A stretch of DNA of 64,000 nt, taken from NCBI RefSeq assembly GCF_023898315.1, contig NC_064619.1:296460150-296524149 (forward strand), written 5' to 3'. The translations under genes and the position numbers were made by a program. The notes under the pieces were generated by a model that was not told where the DNA came from, did not search any database, and was given only the letters and a program-made list of their open reading frames with translations. This document shows, one piece after another, positions 12,646 through 24,288 of the stretch. Source of the DNA: Schistocerca nitens. Its lineage: Eukaryota > Arthropoda > Insecta > Orthoptera > Acrididae. The stretch's first letter is position 1. Every line of letters starts with the position of its first letter.

Positions 12646-12732
<87 letters not shown>
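12646..12732. repeat. (TA)n microsatellite
   Basis: An uninterrupted TA tract of about 87 bp on the right side of the palindrome. Translations across it give the spurious Tyr-Ile repeats seen in several frames. Confidence 0.97.
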
Positions 12733-12735
<3 letters not shown>

Positions 12736-12860
12736 GGTGCACCAATTTTAAGCAAGTAAGATGTGGTTTAATAAGTGATAATTATATGGAATGTAGTCTT
12801 CAAAGTTCACAAATATTTCAATTCTACACTTTAAGAAGACTCTTCATGTGGCATATGGTA

Positions 12861-14318
12861 CAGGGGGGTTATAATTAAAGCGTAGATACTCCAGTCTGGG
12901 CTGCATTTACAGCATGGCAGCAAATGAATTTACACTAGAAAAAAAATTTGTTCCAACTGTGGCCACTAGATGAAAATCTGGTTTTATATGTCATGGATAA
13001 GAGGCAGAATAGGTCAAAAAAGTAGAAGGCATAATATTGGTTTTATTGGTGACTGCTGCTTAGACATCTGTTTAGTATGAGCACTGGAGATGTTGACAAG
13101 ATGCTGCATCCATAAAATGATATGATCAACAGTTGCTCACAGCAGTACTGGTGGAATCTGAACAACTTGTTCATGTATACATGCCTTAGTTTGGGTAGAG
13201 AATGAGCATGCCCATGGTAAATGTTCTCTTTTAGATATCCCCAGAGCCAAAAGGCATATGGATCCAGGCCTGGTAATCTAGCAGGCCACGCATTGGGAAA
13301 ACCTCTGCAGATAACACATTTGTGGAAGGTTGTATTATGCAGATCCTTCACTGAGGGAAGAATGTGAGGTGTTGGCCCATCTTGTGTGAAAACAATGGTT
13401 TCCACAAAGTTGTGCTCTTCCAAAGCAGGAATCAAGTGCTGTACAAGGAGGTCTCTGTAATGTGCAGATGTCGTGATACAGCTGACAGGCCCTCTGGGTG
13501 TATTTTCTTCAAAGAATAATGGGCAGAGAATAAAGGTGCTTGTGAATCCACATCATAAAGTCACTTATGGCAAGTGCAATGGCTCTTCATGCACAATATA
13601 CAGTTTAACGGTACACCAGTTTCAGCAGTTATATGTATTCACTGCACCCTGTAGTGTAAAATATGCATCATCACTCCATAAAATTTTGCCTGGCTACATG
13701 TGATCAACTTTGACCCATGTCAGAAGCCAAAGAGCAAATTCAGAACATTCCAGCAGATCATGAGGCTTAGGATGCTACACTGTCTGGCTCTTGTGTGGGT
13801 ACCAGTCTAAAGTAGGCTACAAAACTTACTGTACTGTTGATCATTGGATGGACAATTCTTGTGACACTGCAAGTGTGGTGACACTCCCCAGGGTGCTTGC
13901 TGTATTGTCAATTACAGCAATGGATCCTCATCAGTAACTTCCACCAGGGCAGAATACGTTCCTCTTCCAGGTGCCATTATCATCTTCTTTAAATGATTTA
14001 ATAAAATTGTCAGACATTTCAGTTGGTGATGCTCTATCAGTTCAGCACTGTAATTGCTGCCATTACATAAAATAGTTCTACTAGCAGTGCATAGTCTATC
14101 TTCTTGATAGTTGTACTGTCCTCTCATTTTATGGCTTGTCAAATGACAGTGTTGATGTCATACTATCATACAAACAGAGTACAGAACCAGATTTGCACCT
14201 GGTGACTAAATGGTTATGCAGCACAAATTAGGGTATTTACCAAGTATCACTGCTGTACAGTAATTGTAGCCCATACTAGATCTCCATCAGTAGCTGCACT
14301 TTAATTACAGCCACCCAG
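12861..14318 (-). mobile_element. IS630/mariner-type DNA transposon relic
   Basis: The ends are imperfect inverted repeats, CAGGGGGGTTATAATTAAAG on the left and the complement of CTGGGTGGCTGTAATTAAAG on the right, each next to TA. The 1.46-kb length suits the Tc1/mariner/IS630 group. The minus-strand frame 13435-13043 carries the second half of a DDE domain: FTQDGPTPHI (catalytic D in a QDG/A..PH context), then RLPGLDPYAFWLWGYLKENIYH, matching the SPDLxPxDFxLWGxLK block. The first catalytic region and the N-terminal helix-turn-helix are unreadable because of stops; a remnant lies near 14142-13912. The element is dead. The subfamily resembles insect transposases with the FLWGYLK motif. Confidence 0.75.
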
Positions 14319-14394
14319 TATGACAAGCTGTTTCAAATGAAGTCGAATCACTTCAGTGGATATTGATAGCTTTCAAGACACAATGAAATTAAAT

Positions 14395-14480
14395 ATGTGG
14401 GACTGGGATTCGAACTTCGGTCTGCTGCTCACTAAGCAGATGCACTGATAACTATGCCATCTGGACACAATGGTTAACAC
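14395..14480 (-). repeat. tRNA-derived SINE fragment
   Basis: Read on the minus strand, a TGGCATAGTTATCAGTGC A-box-like stretch is followed about 45 bp later by AGTTCGAATCCC, an RNA polymerase III B box. It is a diverged relative of the copies at 14.7, 15.1 and 21.2 kb. Confidence 0.55.
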
Positions 14481-14689
14481 AACTACATAGGTTACCATAG
14501 CACACCTCCCATTGGACCCAAATTCTCAACTCACCCACACAGAGCAGATGTAGAGCCCCTTGTCCACTATTGTCTTTACTTGTGACATTTCACTGATTTC
14601 CATAAGAGTTCAAGTTTGGTGTGCATCTTCACTGAAGGACTTTTTGGCCATCCTCACCTTAATTATTTATGCGTGCTAGGGTAGTACGT

Positions 14690-15170
14690 GCAGTTGGGTT
14701 GACATCTGTTTCTGGGTGGTATAGTGCTGAGTGAATCTGCCTAGTAAGCAGCAGGCCCAGATGTGAATCTCAGTCCTGCATTTTCAGCTTGTACCATTGA
14801 TATAAATCAATGCCCAGTGGCAGCTAACGACAGTCATTCCTTTGTGTCTTGATTCATAATAGCCGCAGGGTCAAAACGGTGTCTTTTCTTTCAGACAAGG
14901 TGAGGATGACCAATGATCCTTTAAGTGCAGATGCACACCAAGCTCAAACTCTTCCAAGACCTGGTGAAATGCTGTGATCATGAGCGTAATGGACAACATC
15001 AGTAATGTGTGAATAAGTTGAGAATTTCAGTCTGTCAGAAGGCATGCTGGGGTAGCCCATGCAGTTGTGTTGACCACTGTGTCCAGGTGCCACAGTGGTC
15101 AGCACATCTGTACAGTAAACAGGGTACCCAAGTTTGAATCCCAGTCTGGCACAAATTTTCATTGCAGTCT
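14690..15170 (+). repeat. Two diverged tRNA-derived SINE copies
   Basis: Plus-strand tRNA-like units lie at about 14700-14775 (ATAGTGCTGAGTGAATCTGC with B-box-like ATGTGAATCTCAG) and 15085-15165 (CCACAGTGGTCAGCACATCT with AAGTTTGAATCCCAG). Both resemble the cleaner copy at 21185-21256. Between and around them, 14603-14657 and 14895-14962 are inverted copies of a segment containing TTGGTGTGCATCT and ATCCTCACCTT. Confidence 0.5.
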
Positions 15171-15249
15171 GTTTTCAGCAGTGGTGAGGTGACCACATCT
15201 CGGTTGCACTTTGCCTGTAGTGCTGCTCGTGAGTGAGAGTGCATTTGTT

Positions 15250-18200
15250 TACTTTTGCGTAGTGGCTTGTCTTCATGTTTATCAACTACTATGGTGGTTT
15301 TCCTATCGCTAAGCCATGATTAAATTATATTTTCCTTTGGGTCACGCAAAACCCAAAGCATATGAAGCCAAACGGTTTATACAGGACAAATGTGTCTCTC
15401 ACTGCAAGATCCTCTTGGAATTTATTTTTCGAATGCTGTATGTATCAAGATGGTGAATGAAAAGCTGTACATGAATGTGGTGTGGTGCCATGCTCGTGAT
15501 TCCAAGCTCTGATAATCTGATGGCCACAAAGGGGTTGTCATGGTTGATCATGCTGATTTTGACCTTGAAACACTAAGGGTTTTCAAACTCGTGTTTGAGG
15601 TACCATCAAACACTGTGGTAACTGCCTTTAAACATTACAGCACATTGTCAGTCACATTGCTCAGATGTGGAAAACATTCGAAGCCTACCATGACCTCAGT
15701 GGTGTCCATCAAATAAAAACTGAATTGAGGAAACATGTGCCTTCTTATCTGGCCATTGACAGCTGCAGGGCTGTCATCATGTTTAATAGCCAGCTGCACA
15801 CTTGTTCAGGTTGTGGCCAGGAGGGCCACACCCATTCGGAATGACTCCAACACACACTGGTTTGGAAGCTAATTAGAGATGTAGCTCTCCCTGCAGCACC
15901 CACTGTGTTACCATTATTATGTGTGCCTATAGTGGGGCTCCCTGATGCACTCACTTTGCATCAGTTAGCAACAGTATTGACTCCTCTCGATGATGCAATG
16001 GACATTTTCCCTGTCTCTCCTACACTGCTGATGGCGGAAGTACCAACTTACAATAGCTGACAGCAGCAAAGAGATAACTGTCCTGACCCAATGGTTGTTG
16101 ATCTTGGGGATTTGTACCAACCTCCACTTTTTTCCCATCTGGCCACATGACAAATGACAGCTGTCCACCATCCAACACAGAACAGCATGTTAGATAGCAA
16201 CGATTGCTGAGAAAACAAAAGAGACAGCATCATACCCCACATGATAACAGCATCCACCTACAGACACCAACCATCCCATGCCTGCATCTGACGTGGTTGC
16301 TCCTCTTTCTGTGTCTAATGCTACCTGTGGGTGCACTTTCTGAAAGTGTTCTACTGAACTGGCCTGTTGAGATGTCTGGTCTCTGTGCGGACAATGTTGA
16401 TGCTGAGGATGAATGTACTTGAGGTGTACCAGATGATGGAACTCCCTTGGTAGGCTCAACAGTGCTGTACCTTTTCACAGGGCCTAGTGGGAGCTCCCTG
16501 TATGTCCTCCACGTCTGAATCGCCCACCTGCCTGGCAATAGCAGTTTTTCAGACTTATCACATGGTCAGAGTCAATACCAATTGTGTGTGCTATAAATTG
16601 ACATTACTCCACGAAATATTGTACGCTGCAGACATTGATGTTGCTCTCCTTCAGTTGGTGAATGTTGCAGCTTTTGACACCCTGCCTGGCTTTACAGCAC
16701 TTGTCGCCCACTCTTCCTCCACTTGTAGTGGGGTGGCGGTCCTCTTATGTGATGGTATCCTCACTGAAGCAGTTGCCTATCTTCTGGATGCCCAAGGTAT
16801 GACTCTCACATTTGGTGGTGTCAGGATCATCAGCGTCTATATATCATCTGGTCTCGGTCACCACTGCGAATGTTCCACTTTCTTCTCCAAGGTGGTCACA
16901 CCTCTTCCTGGTCAGCAGGATGCATTGATCATGGCAGGCAACTTCAGCTCTACCCAGGCATCACTCTACTTGTGCGGCGTTAGCAGCAATTGTCCAGTGC
17001 TTCAACCCTGTGGACTCTTGGGAGCATCTTCATGGCAATCGTCTGGGGTTTACCCATTTCACTGGCCACTCTTCCAGTCGCCCCGATCGTGTTTATATCT
17101 CCTGCAATTTTGTCAGTGGGATTCTGGCTGCTGAAGTCTGGCCCATGACGCCTAAATCTGTGCCATCATTCTCTGCCACCAAAAGATGTGGTGTGGCCAG
17201 GGAGCATGGAAACGTAACACATTCCATCTTACTTCACCTGACTGCTCACTGCCCTTCGAGATCATGTGAACAGCCTGCCGTTGATGCCGCAATACATGTC
17301 AGTAGGCTCGACATGGTGATGCCTCTGAGGAAAGCGTGGGAATCTAATATGATGCCAGGTGATGACGATGCAAAGGCACAGTTCACTGCTCTCTCTTGAC
17401 ACTACGTTGAAGGAGCTATGGTCAGGGCACGCACACACGAAGGGTTCATACAGGAGTGCCTGTCTATGTACCATGTGATAACGAAATAATGCCACTTTCA
17501 AGGGACATTGATTAATGTTCTTATGGTTCATGACAGACGGCTTTTGGATAACCAATGTGATATAGGGTCTGCCCTACTTGTACATTATGTTATGCTTATC
17601 CACACAATGTCACCACCCTGCCTACCCTAGCAGCGACCTCCTGACTCTCATTTAGCCTGGTTCGTGGGGATTCAATGATGGATCTGCTAACCGTTGTCAC
17701 AGAGAACTAAGTCCATGATGCTCTCAAAGTGGGCTCTATGAACAAGTCGCCTGACCCTTACCACCTCCCACTTAATTTTTATCGGATACTTCGTCCCCTA
17801 CTGTCCTCTGACGTGCAGATTCCTGACTGTTTCCTTGACTATCTCCTCATTTCCATCCACAAGCCTTGCAGTACATCAAAGATTTGCAGTTATTGCCCCT
17901 TGGCGTTGTTCCACATGATACGAAGATCTTTACTTGACTATTGGCTGGACAGCTTAAATGGACTACCTGGTATGTGGTTTCCTCTGATCAAGCCTCTTTG
18001 GGAGGTGCCAATAACATCCGCACTGCTCTCTATCACTATCGAGACATAATCACTCTTGCTCAAGCTCGTCATGTGCCTGTGCTTTTGGCCACTCTTAACT
18101 TCAGCCAGGCTTTCGAATAGGTTGATCACAACTGCATGGAAGGAGTGCACTGTTGATACTACTGTCGATATTGGGATGCGTCTCCTTAGTGGAGTGATGG

Positions 18201-19480
18201 CTCATGTACTCTACAATGGCGATGTCACTCCTCCCATCTTGATGCGTCATTCGATGCATCAAGGCTGTCGACTATCTCCACTGTTGCATCCTTTGTGGTC
18301 TCCATTAATGCATGTCTGGGATGTCTCTTGGTGACCACATCTTTTGCTGCATTAGTTACGTGGATGATCTCGTCCTGATTATTTACAGAAGTGATGAGGT
18401 CAGGAAATCCTTAGCATGGGTTACCAGTTACGATGAAGCTCCTGGCAACTGCCTTAATGTCCACAAATCGAGCACTATGGCTATAGGTGCGGGGCTTCCT
18501 GAGGACAGCGCTGATCCATTGCATGTAGCTGCTATTATCCGATGCTTAGGACTCGATTTTATGGGAGATCGGCAGCACAAGATTGCCCTCAACTGCCAGC
18601 TCCTAGATCATCATTTATGAGCCTCAATTTTCTGCAACAGATGCAATATGCTGATGTACATTTGGCACCACGTGCCCACACTTGGGACAGACATTCCCCA
18701 TACTGCCCACTGCCCCACTACATGCTAGCAGCATTGGGTTCATATGTTTCCCACGGCTTGCTGTTCAAGATTCGGTATGAGACCTCCTACGGTGCAGGTG
18801 CAGTTTAAGCTCTGTCCTTGACAGAATGATGGCTCTTTGCGTCAGCTCTCATATGGTTCTCTGGCGCTGTTGTCCAACGAGCCTCATCAGACTGTTGCTG
18901 GAGACCCTTGCTCCACGCTCTCTCTCAGCCCCTATTCAGCATTCAGACTTCACATCATCCTTCTTTTACTTCTGCTTTCTTTTCCTCGAACTGAGCTATC
19001 TCCATAATATGCTATTGCAAATGCACTTACGTCACTGCGCTTATTCCACGAAGGCGATCTATGGCTTTCTCCAGCAGAACAGGACACCAAATGTGGTTGA
19101 GAGGAAGCATTGATTAGCTTACCGTCCGGCGGATGGTGTGCGCTACTTACCTTGCCACTGATGTCCAGTCTGCTTGGTACCTTACAGTCAATGGGAAGCA
19201 AGCCATGCCTTCACGGGATTCACCTTGCAGGCACAGAATAATCGGTACTAAGAGTGGCAAATGTGTAGATGACCTGCTCATCGAAGTAACACCCCAGCTC
19301 TGGGGTGGTTAAGAAGAACGCTACAGAGAAAATTAGAGAAAAATTTCTGTGATGTTCTGGGCATGGACGAGCATCGCTTGGTGTGCAGATCAGTGATAGG
19401 TGTCTGGTCCCTGGTGCGACAGATGCTGGTCTTCATTAACCATACAGCTCATCATCAGATGTGATCTCACCTGCTCCTCT
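15250..19480 (+). mobile_element. Decayed LINE with zinc knuckle, AP endonuclease and RT (Tx1/R1-like)
   Basis: A plus-strand retrotransposon relic of at least 4 kb. An ORF1 remnant at about 15730-15850 has a CCHC-type knuckle, TCSGCGQEGHTHSE, just before a stop. The endonuclease follows at 16560-17400: DVALLQLVNVAAFD, a GVAVLLCDGI strand, a GNFSSTQ segment where GDFN is usual, and HLHGNRLGFTHFTGHSSSRPDRVYIS. The RT spans about 17720-18620, with MHQGCRLSPLL, YVDDLVLI (the catalytic YVDD box) and SYDEAPGNCLNVHKSS. After 18620 the C-terminal region is unreadable. Frameshifts and stops interrupt every domain. The clade is inferred from the block order; no tail or target duplication was found. 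Confidence 0.7.
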
Positions 19481-19489
19481 TTCCAGACT

Positions 19490-19741
19490 CAGGATACTTC
19501 CCACAAACAAAGACAAACACCGTAAAGTGGGTTTTTAGACATGCAGTTCATTACTCGTTTGCTGACGTTGAGAAAAATTTCCTTCAATTTCGGAAGTTCC
19601 TTAATGAATGACACTGTGCAGTTGTCTGCAATTTCAAATAAAGAAACTTTCTCTAATTTTCTTTGTAGTTTCTTCTCAACCCATCCCACAGCTGGGGGTG
19701 TTATTGCAATGAGCAACTGATCCACACATTTTCCACTCTTA
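19490..19741 (-). other. Coding-like segment, left of the foldback element (unidentified)
   Basis: With 20881-21040, this minus-strand segment forms one reading frame once the foldback insertion is ignored: ...HRIIGT at about 20884, then KSGKCVDQLLIAITPP near 19730 and onwards to KELPKLKEIF near 19580. I do not recognise the protein. Its central part (about 110 bp) is also present, inverted and diverged, at 19230-19350 in the tail of the plus-strand LINE, where it also reads RHRIIGTKSGKCVDDLLIEVTP once frame changes are allowed. It could be the 3' part of another LINE copy or another repeat. No splice sites support a host exon. Confidence 0.35.
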
Positions 19742-20880
19742 CAAGGGGAGGCCGCCAATTGTGAAATTCAGATTCAATTCATACTGCGCATAGTAAAACC
19801 TCATGGCCAGAGGTGTAATGTGGCAAAGCACCAAGATGCACTTCTCAGCCGTTGTCAAGAAAATCGACAGTTAAAAGAAACCGTTGCGGTGAAATACTCT
19901 CTACGATTAATAATTTTCTACAGCGGTAAGCGCTCGGGTTCGTAATCCGAAGTCGCCGGATCGAATCTCGCGCCATGCAACCTTTTTTTTTTTTTAGTAT
20001 TTGTTTTTTGCAATTCAAATGTGTGTACACACACACACAGATATATATATAATTCTCGGCAATCAGTTGCAACAATTATGCATATAATAAGTTGTTGAAA
20101 GTCGTTTGTCGTGGAAAAACTGACGTCTTCGAACATCATTATGTTTTCCGCAAACAAACTTGAATTTCACAAATGTTATTAATTGTCTTCATAATGTTAA
20201 CCACGTATAGTTAACGGAAGACGTAGAAACGATATTCCGAAACGAATACGTATAGCGTAAGTCAAACGTTCGAATTAGAATAGAAACCCCACGAACACAA
20301 ATTTGCTGTGGCAGGTATGAAATATAAACTCCGTTACTCGCTCGTTACACTTGAAGGACAGATGTTGAATGGGCCGAAACGAGCCGCCGCATAACAGCGT
20401 AGTTGCCTGCTAACTGCGAAAGAAGGTAGATGCGGTCCCTAGCGCAACTTATAACATCGTCGAAAATCAGTGCGGACGTGAGAGCCTTTGGTACACCCTG
20501 TTAAGCAAACGGAAAAATGGAGGCGGTACAATTGGAGAGCGATCCGCCTTCACCAACATGCATTAGCAATTCATTAATAGTTTATATATATATTTGAATT
20601 ACAAAAAAACTAATAATAAAAAAAATGTTGCATGGCGCGAGATTCGATCCGGCGACCTTCGGATTATGAACCCGAGCGCTTACCGCTGCGCCACGACGCT
20701 GTAGAAAGTTATTAATCGTAGAGAGTATTTCACCGCAACGGTTTCTTTTGACTGTCGATTTTCTCGACAACGGCTGAGAAGTGCATCTTGGTGCTTTGCC
20801 ACATTACACCTCTGGTTATGAGCTTTTATTATGCGCAGTATGAATCGAATCTGAATTTCACAATTGGCGGCCTCCCCTTG
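19742..20880. mobile_element. Foldback DNA element 1 with tRNA-like arms
   Basis: A 1,139-bp non-coding element with terminal inverted repeats of roughly 280 bp (about 19742-20025 and 20592-20880). The outer ends are CAAGGGGAGGCCGCCAATTG and its complement. A 3-bp duplication, TTA, flanks it at 19739-19741 and 20881-20883, and removing the element restores one continuous coding-like frame across the site. The arms differ at about 10-20 positions by eye. Each arm holds a tRNA-like sequence near its inner end. The centre (about 20026-20591) has no transposase, so the element would depend on a partner in trans. The superfamily is unclear: TTA fits PIF/Harbinger, but the related copy at 46.4 kb has TCA. 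Confidence 0.85.
20629..20705 (-). other. tRNA-Met-like sequence in the right arm of foldback element 1
   Basis: Read on the minus strand: TGGCGCAGCGGTAAGCGC (A-box/D-arm, with a GCGC/GCGC stem), then an anticodon arm TCGGG-TTCATAA-TCCGA whose loop would present CAT (Met), then AGGTC, then GGATCGAATC (B-box-like). The T-stem has mismatches. The left-arm counterpart (about 19918-19978) lacks about 13 bp including most of the A box, has CGT instead of CAT and has lost one G after the anticodon stem. I treat both as tRNA-derived parts of a transposon, not as functional tRNA genes. Confidence 0.65.
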
Positions 20881-21184
20881 TTAGTACCGATTATTCTGTG
20901 GTCATTGGAATGCTCTTCCCCGAGAAAATATGCACTGATAGTCCCACTGAGTGTGTGAATTGACACTCCCTCCTCCTTGTGATGTATGTTTCCTGCTACG
21001 CGTGGTGGCGTTAAAAAAAACCCTTGTCTCATTGACACACATTGTACCTCTACTTGTTTTTATTCCCTATGCTTTCCTTGGTTCCTGAGGGGGGGGAGGC
21101 ATTTTGTACTTGCCCACCACTTTGCCACTGTCCCTCCCTTTGGTGTCAGGAAGATCCCACTGAAAAAAAAAAGAAAAAAGGATA

Positions 21185-21256
21185 GCATAGTGGTCAGCGG
21201 ATCTGCCTAGTAATCAGGAGACCAGGGTTTGAATCCCGGTCCAGCACAAATTTTCA
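21185..21256 (+). repeat. tRNA-derived SINE head
   Basis: ATAGCATAGTGGTCAGCGGA (A-box region) is followed by GGGTTTGAATCCCGGTCCAG (B-box region), giving a tRNA-like unit of about 70 bp. An A-rich run precedes it at 21165-21180. Confidence 0.65.
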
Positions 21257-21274
21257 ACTTTCCCCTTTGAGATA

Positions 21275-22270
21275 CACTCATGCTCATAAATTAAGGATAA
21301 TGCTGATACATGGTGAAACAACGCTCTTTTGGGCGGTTTGCGGGTTTAAATAACCTCGGGGTATGATCATGTGGTGCATTTGAACTGTGGTCGTCGCACG
21401 GTGGCCCTGGCAGCAGTCCACATACGCAGAGGTGTGTTGGTGCATGGCAGAGTACGGTGTAGCGAGTAAGTGTGCAGACGTTTTGAGACGTGCTAATGGT
21501 GACTGTGTTGAAAATGGCTCAAATAACACATAATGATGACATTATGAGGGACAGAACACTAGGGCGACTGGAGGCTGGTCAAATACAGCAGGTCGTAGCA
21601 CGGGCCCTCCATGTGCCACAAAGTGTGATCTCAAGATTATGGCAACGATTCCAGTAGAGAGGAAACGTGCCCAGGCGCTACAGTACAGGACATCCACAGT
21701 GTGCAGCACCACAAGAAGACCGATATCTCATCATCAATGACCGCAAACGGACAGTACTGCAGGTAGCCTTGCTCGGGACCTCACCGCAGCCACTCGAACA
21801 GTTGTCTCCAGATACAGTCTACAGACGACTGAAAAGAAGTGGTTTATTCGTCCTGAGTCCTGCAAGGTGCATTCCACTGACTCCTGGTCACTGGAGAGTC
21901 CGTAAAGCCTGGTGTCAAGAACACAGTACATGATCATTGGAACAGTGGTCCCAGGTTATGTTCACGGACGAGTCCAGGTATAGTCTGAACAGTGATTCTC
22001 GCCGGGTTTTCATCTCGCGTGAACCAGGAACCAGATGCCAAACTTTTAATGTCCCTGAAAGGGACCTGTATGGAGGTCGTGGTTTGATTATGTGGGGTGG
22101 GATTATGATTGATGCACGTACACCCCTGCATGTTTTTGTCAGAGAAACTGTAACAGGTCAAGTGTATCGGGACGTCATTTTGCACCAGTATGTCCGCCTT
22201 TTCAGGGGTGCAGAGGGTCCCACCTTCCTTCTGGTGGATGATAATGCACGGCCCCAACTTATAACCAATA
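21275..22270 (+). mobile_element. Tc1-like transposon relic, 3' truncated
   Basis: The element starts after TA at 21273-21274 with CACTCATGCTCATAAATTAA. The plus-strand frame then gives an N-terminal DNA-binding region (RDRTLGRLEAGQIQQVVAR at about 21547, then PRRYSTGHPQCAAP), and the catalytic domain from about 21955: MFTDESRYSLNSDSRR with the first catalytic D, GLIMWGGIMIDARTPL, and LLVDDNARP with the second D near 22245. The sequence diverges after that, so the third acidic residue and the right terminal repeat are missing. Stops at about 21656 and 21932 interrupt the frame. Tc1 transposases cut and paste at TA; this copy is inactive. Confidence 0.75.
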
Positions 22271-22435
22271 CCGTGGACTTACAGATCTGTGTCGTGTGTG
22301 TTCCCTATGTGCCTATGCTATTAGGGCCAGTTTTGTGTAGTGCCACTGTCTTCCGAATTTTATCAAAACAGCTACTCTCGTCAGCCACCGAGCCGAGTAT
22401 CTACTTAGTGTGAATAATTAATATACACAATTATA

Positions 22436-23752
22436 CACTGGAGCGCCAAAGAAACTGGTATAGGCATGCATATTCAAATACAGGGATATGTAAACAGGCA
22501 GAATACGGCGCTGCGGCCGGCAATGCCTTGATAAGACAACAAGTGTCTGGCGCATTTATTAGATCGATTAATTCTGCTGCAATGGCAGATTATAAAGATT
22601 TAAGTGAGTTTGAACGTGGTGTTGTAGTTGGTGCACGAGCGATGGGACACAGCCTCTCCGAGATATTGATGAAGTGGGGATTTTCCCATACAACCGTTTC
22701 ACAAGGAAGCCGGTAAAACATCAAATTTCCGACATCGCTGCGGCTGGAAAAAGATCTTGCAAGAGCAGGACCAATGATGACTAAAGAGAATAGTTCAACG
22801 TGATAGAAGTGCAACTCTTCCGCCGATTGCTGCATATTTCACTGCTGGGCCATCAACAAGTGTCAGCGAGTGACCCATTCGATGAAACATCATCGATATG
22901 GGCTTTCGGAGCCGAAGGCCCACTCAAGTACCAGTGATGACTGCATGACACAAAGCTTTACACCTCGCTCGTCAACATCGAAATTGTACTGTTGATGAGT
23001 GGAAACATGTTGCCTGATTAGACTTGTCTCGTTTCAAATTGTATTAAGCGGATGGACGTGTACGGGTATGGAGACAACTTCATGAATCCATGGACCCTGC
23101 ATGTCAGCAGGGGACTGTTCAAGCTGGTGGAGGCTCTGTAATAGTGTGAGGCATGTGCAGTTGGAGTGATATGGGACCCCTGATACGTTTCGATACGACT
23201 CTGACAGGTGACACATACGTAAGTATCCTGTCTGACCACCTGCATTCATTCATGTCCATTGTACATTCCGACGGACTTGGACAATTCCAGCAGGACGAAG
23301 CTCTGTGGCAGGATAAAGCTGTGAGGACGGGGCGTCAGTCATGCTTTGGTTGATCAGTTGGTAGAGGACGTGCCCGTGAAAGGCAAAGTTCCCGAGTTCG
23401 AGTCTCGGTCGGGCACACAGTTTTAATCTACCAGGAAGTTTCATATCAGCGCACAATCCGCTGCAGAGTGAAAATCTCATTCTGAAAACTCTTATGAGTT
23501 TAGACACTTCCGCTGGCCACCAAACTCCCCAAACATGAAAATTATTGAGCATATCTGGAAAGCCTTGAAACGTGCTCCAGCCCCTCGTACTCTACAGATT
23601 TCTGGACAGTCCTGCAGGATTCATGGTGTCAGTTCCTTCCAGCGCTACTTCAGACAATAGTCGAGTCCATGGCACGTCGTGTTGCAGCACCTCTGCATGT
23701 TAGCGGGGGCTCTAAACGATAGTAGGCAGGTGTACCAAATGTCTTAGCAGTG
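22436..23752 (+). mobile_element. Tc1-like family A, copy 1 (SINE-interrupted)
   Basis: Family A starts TA-CACTGGAGCGCCAAAGAAAC and should end with the complement of that terminus; here the end is worn (CTTAGCAGTG). The transposase frame opens near 22580 with MADYKDLSEFERGVVVGARA, the N-terminal helix-turn-helix, and continues in broken frames to the DDE region: the WSD..RF box is damaged (about 23010), and the second catalytic region FQQD at about 23285 is cut by a SINE inserted at about 23298. The C-terminal block resumes at 23487 with RFRWPPNSPNM-like sequence. Copies 2 (47338-50971) and 3 (58812-60115) belong to the same family. Confidence 0.75.
23298..23486 (+). repeat. tRNA-derived SINE inside Tc1 copy 1
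   Basis: A 189-bp insertion relative to Tc1 copies 2 and 3. It contains GATCAGTTGGTAGAGGACGT (A box) and CCGAGTTCGAGTCTCGGTCG (B box with palindromic T-arm), then a non-tRNA body ending CAGAGTGAAAATCTCATTCT. It disrupts the transposase immediately after the QQD motif. Confidence 0.8.
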
Positions 23753-24092
23753 CTATTTTGTCAACCCAAAACACTATCAGTTTACTCCCTGGCGAAAAAT
23801 CAGGCATTGTGGTGCATTGTCCCTGACACTGCTGAGTCCGCAGCATGAGCTTCTGCTTCTGCCCCACTACCAGTTCTCACGGTAATTGTTTGAAATGAAC
23901 CACGCCTTTAAAAATGTGCTGGAACCCAAAGAAAGTGCCCTTCTCCTTGGAGTGAAAAAAAGTTCAGCAGAACCGATGTGGGATTGCCGCTAAACGTTTC
24001 CTAGCTGATCGCAGGCGACAAAGCAAAGGAACGCTTCAGGCGAGGAACGTGCGAAATGAATGACACGGAGATTTATCAAAAAGAGTAAAAAA

Positions 24093-24098
24093 TTTATT
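24093..24098 (-). promoter_or_regulatory. Polyadenylation signal of the host gene
   Basis: TTTATT on the plus strand reads AATAAA on the minus strand, about 40 nt beyond the TGA of the terminal exon. The position is right for a short 3' UTR. Confidence 0.6.
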
Positions 24099-24137
24099 TA
24101 GAAAAGTGTCTCTATGTACAAAGAGAGCGGGGCCGCG

Positions 24138-24288
24138 TCAGGCGGCTTCCGGGGGCGGGGCGCCGGCGGCGTTCTCCTCTGCGACCTTGACGAAGGCGGC
24201 GCTCAGCTCGCCGCGCAGCCTGCTCACCCCGCTGGCCGCCAGGTCGTACATCCAGATGTCCTTGTCCTCGCCCGCAGCCGGCTCCGAC
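24138..24288 (-). CDS. Terminal exon of an unidentified host gene
   Basis: The minus strand has an acceptor TTGTTGTCAG|GTCGGAG at 24289/24288, then one base completing a proline codon split from the previous exon (CC|G), 49 further codons and TGA at 24140-24138. The peptide includes DKDIWMYDLAASGVSRLRGE and AAFVKVAEEN and ends GAPPPEAA. It is GC-rich compared with the surrounding AT-rich intron. The middle looks like an amphipathic helix. No domain is recognised. The frame and phase agree with the exon at 40206-40040, which is the main reason for calling it a real gene; transcript evidence would settle it. The intron between them is 15.75 kb and filled with nested transposons. Confidence 0.75.

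Noticed and set aside
12435-12878. Frames crossing the palindrome arm and the second (TA)n tract
   Set aside because: Same artefact; the arm is also non-coding in its other copy.
23345-23420. tRNA gene in Tc1 copy 1
   Set aside because: The tRNA-like unit is followed by a SINE body and interrupts a transposase; treated as a SINE.
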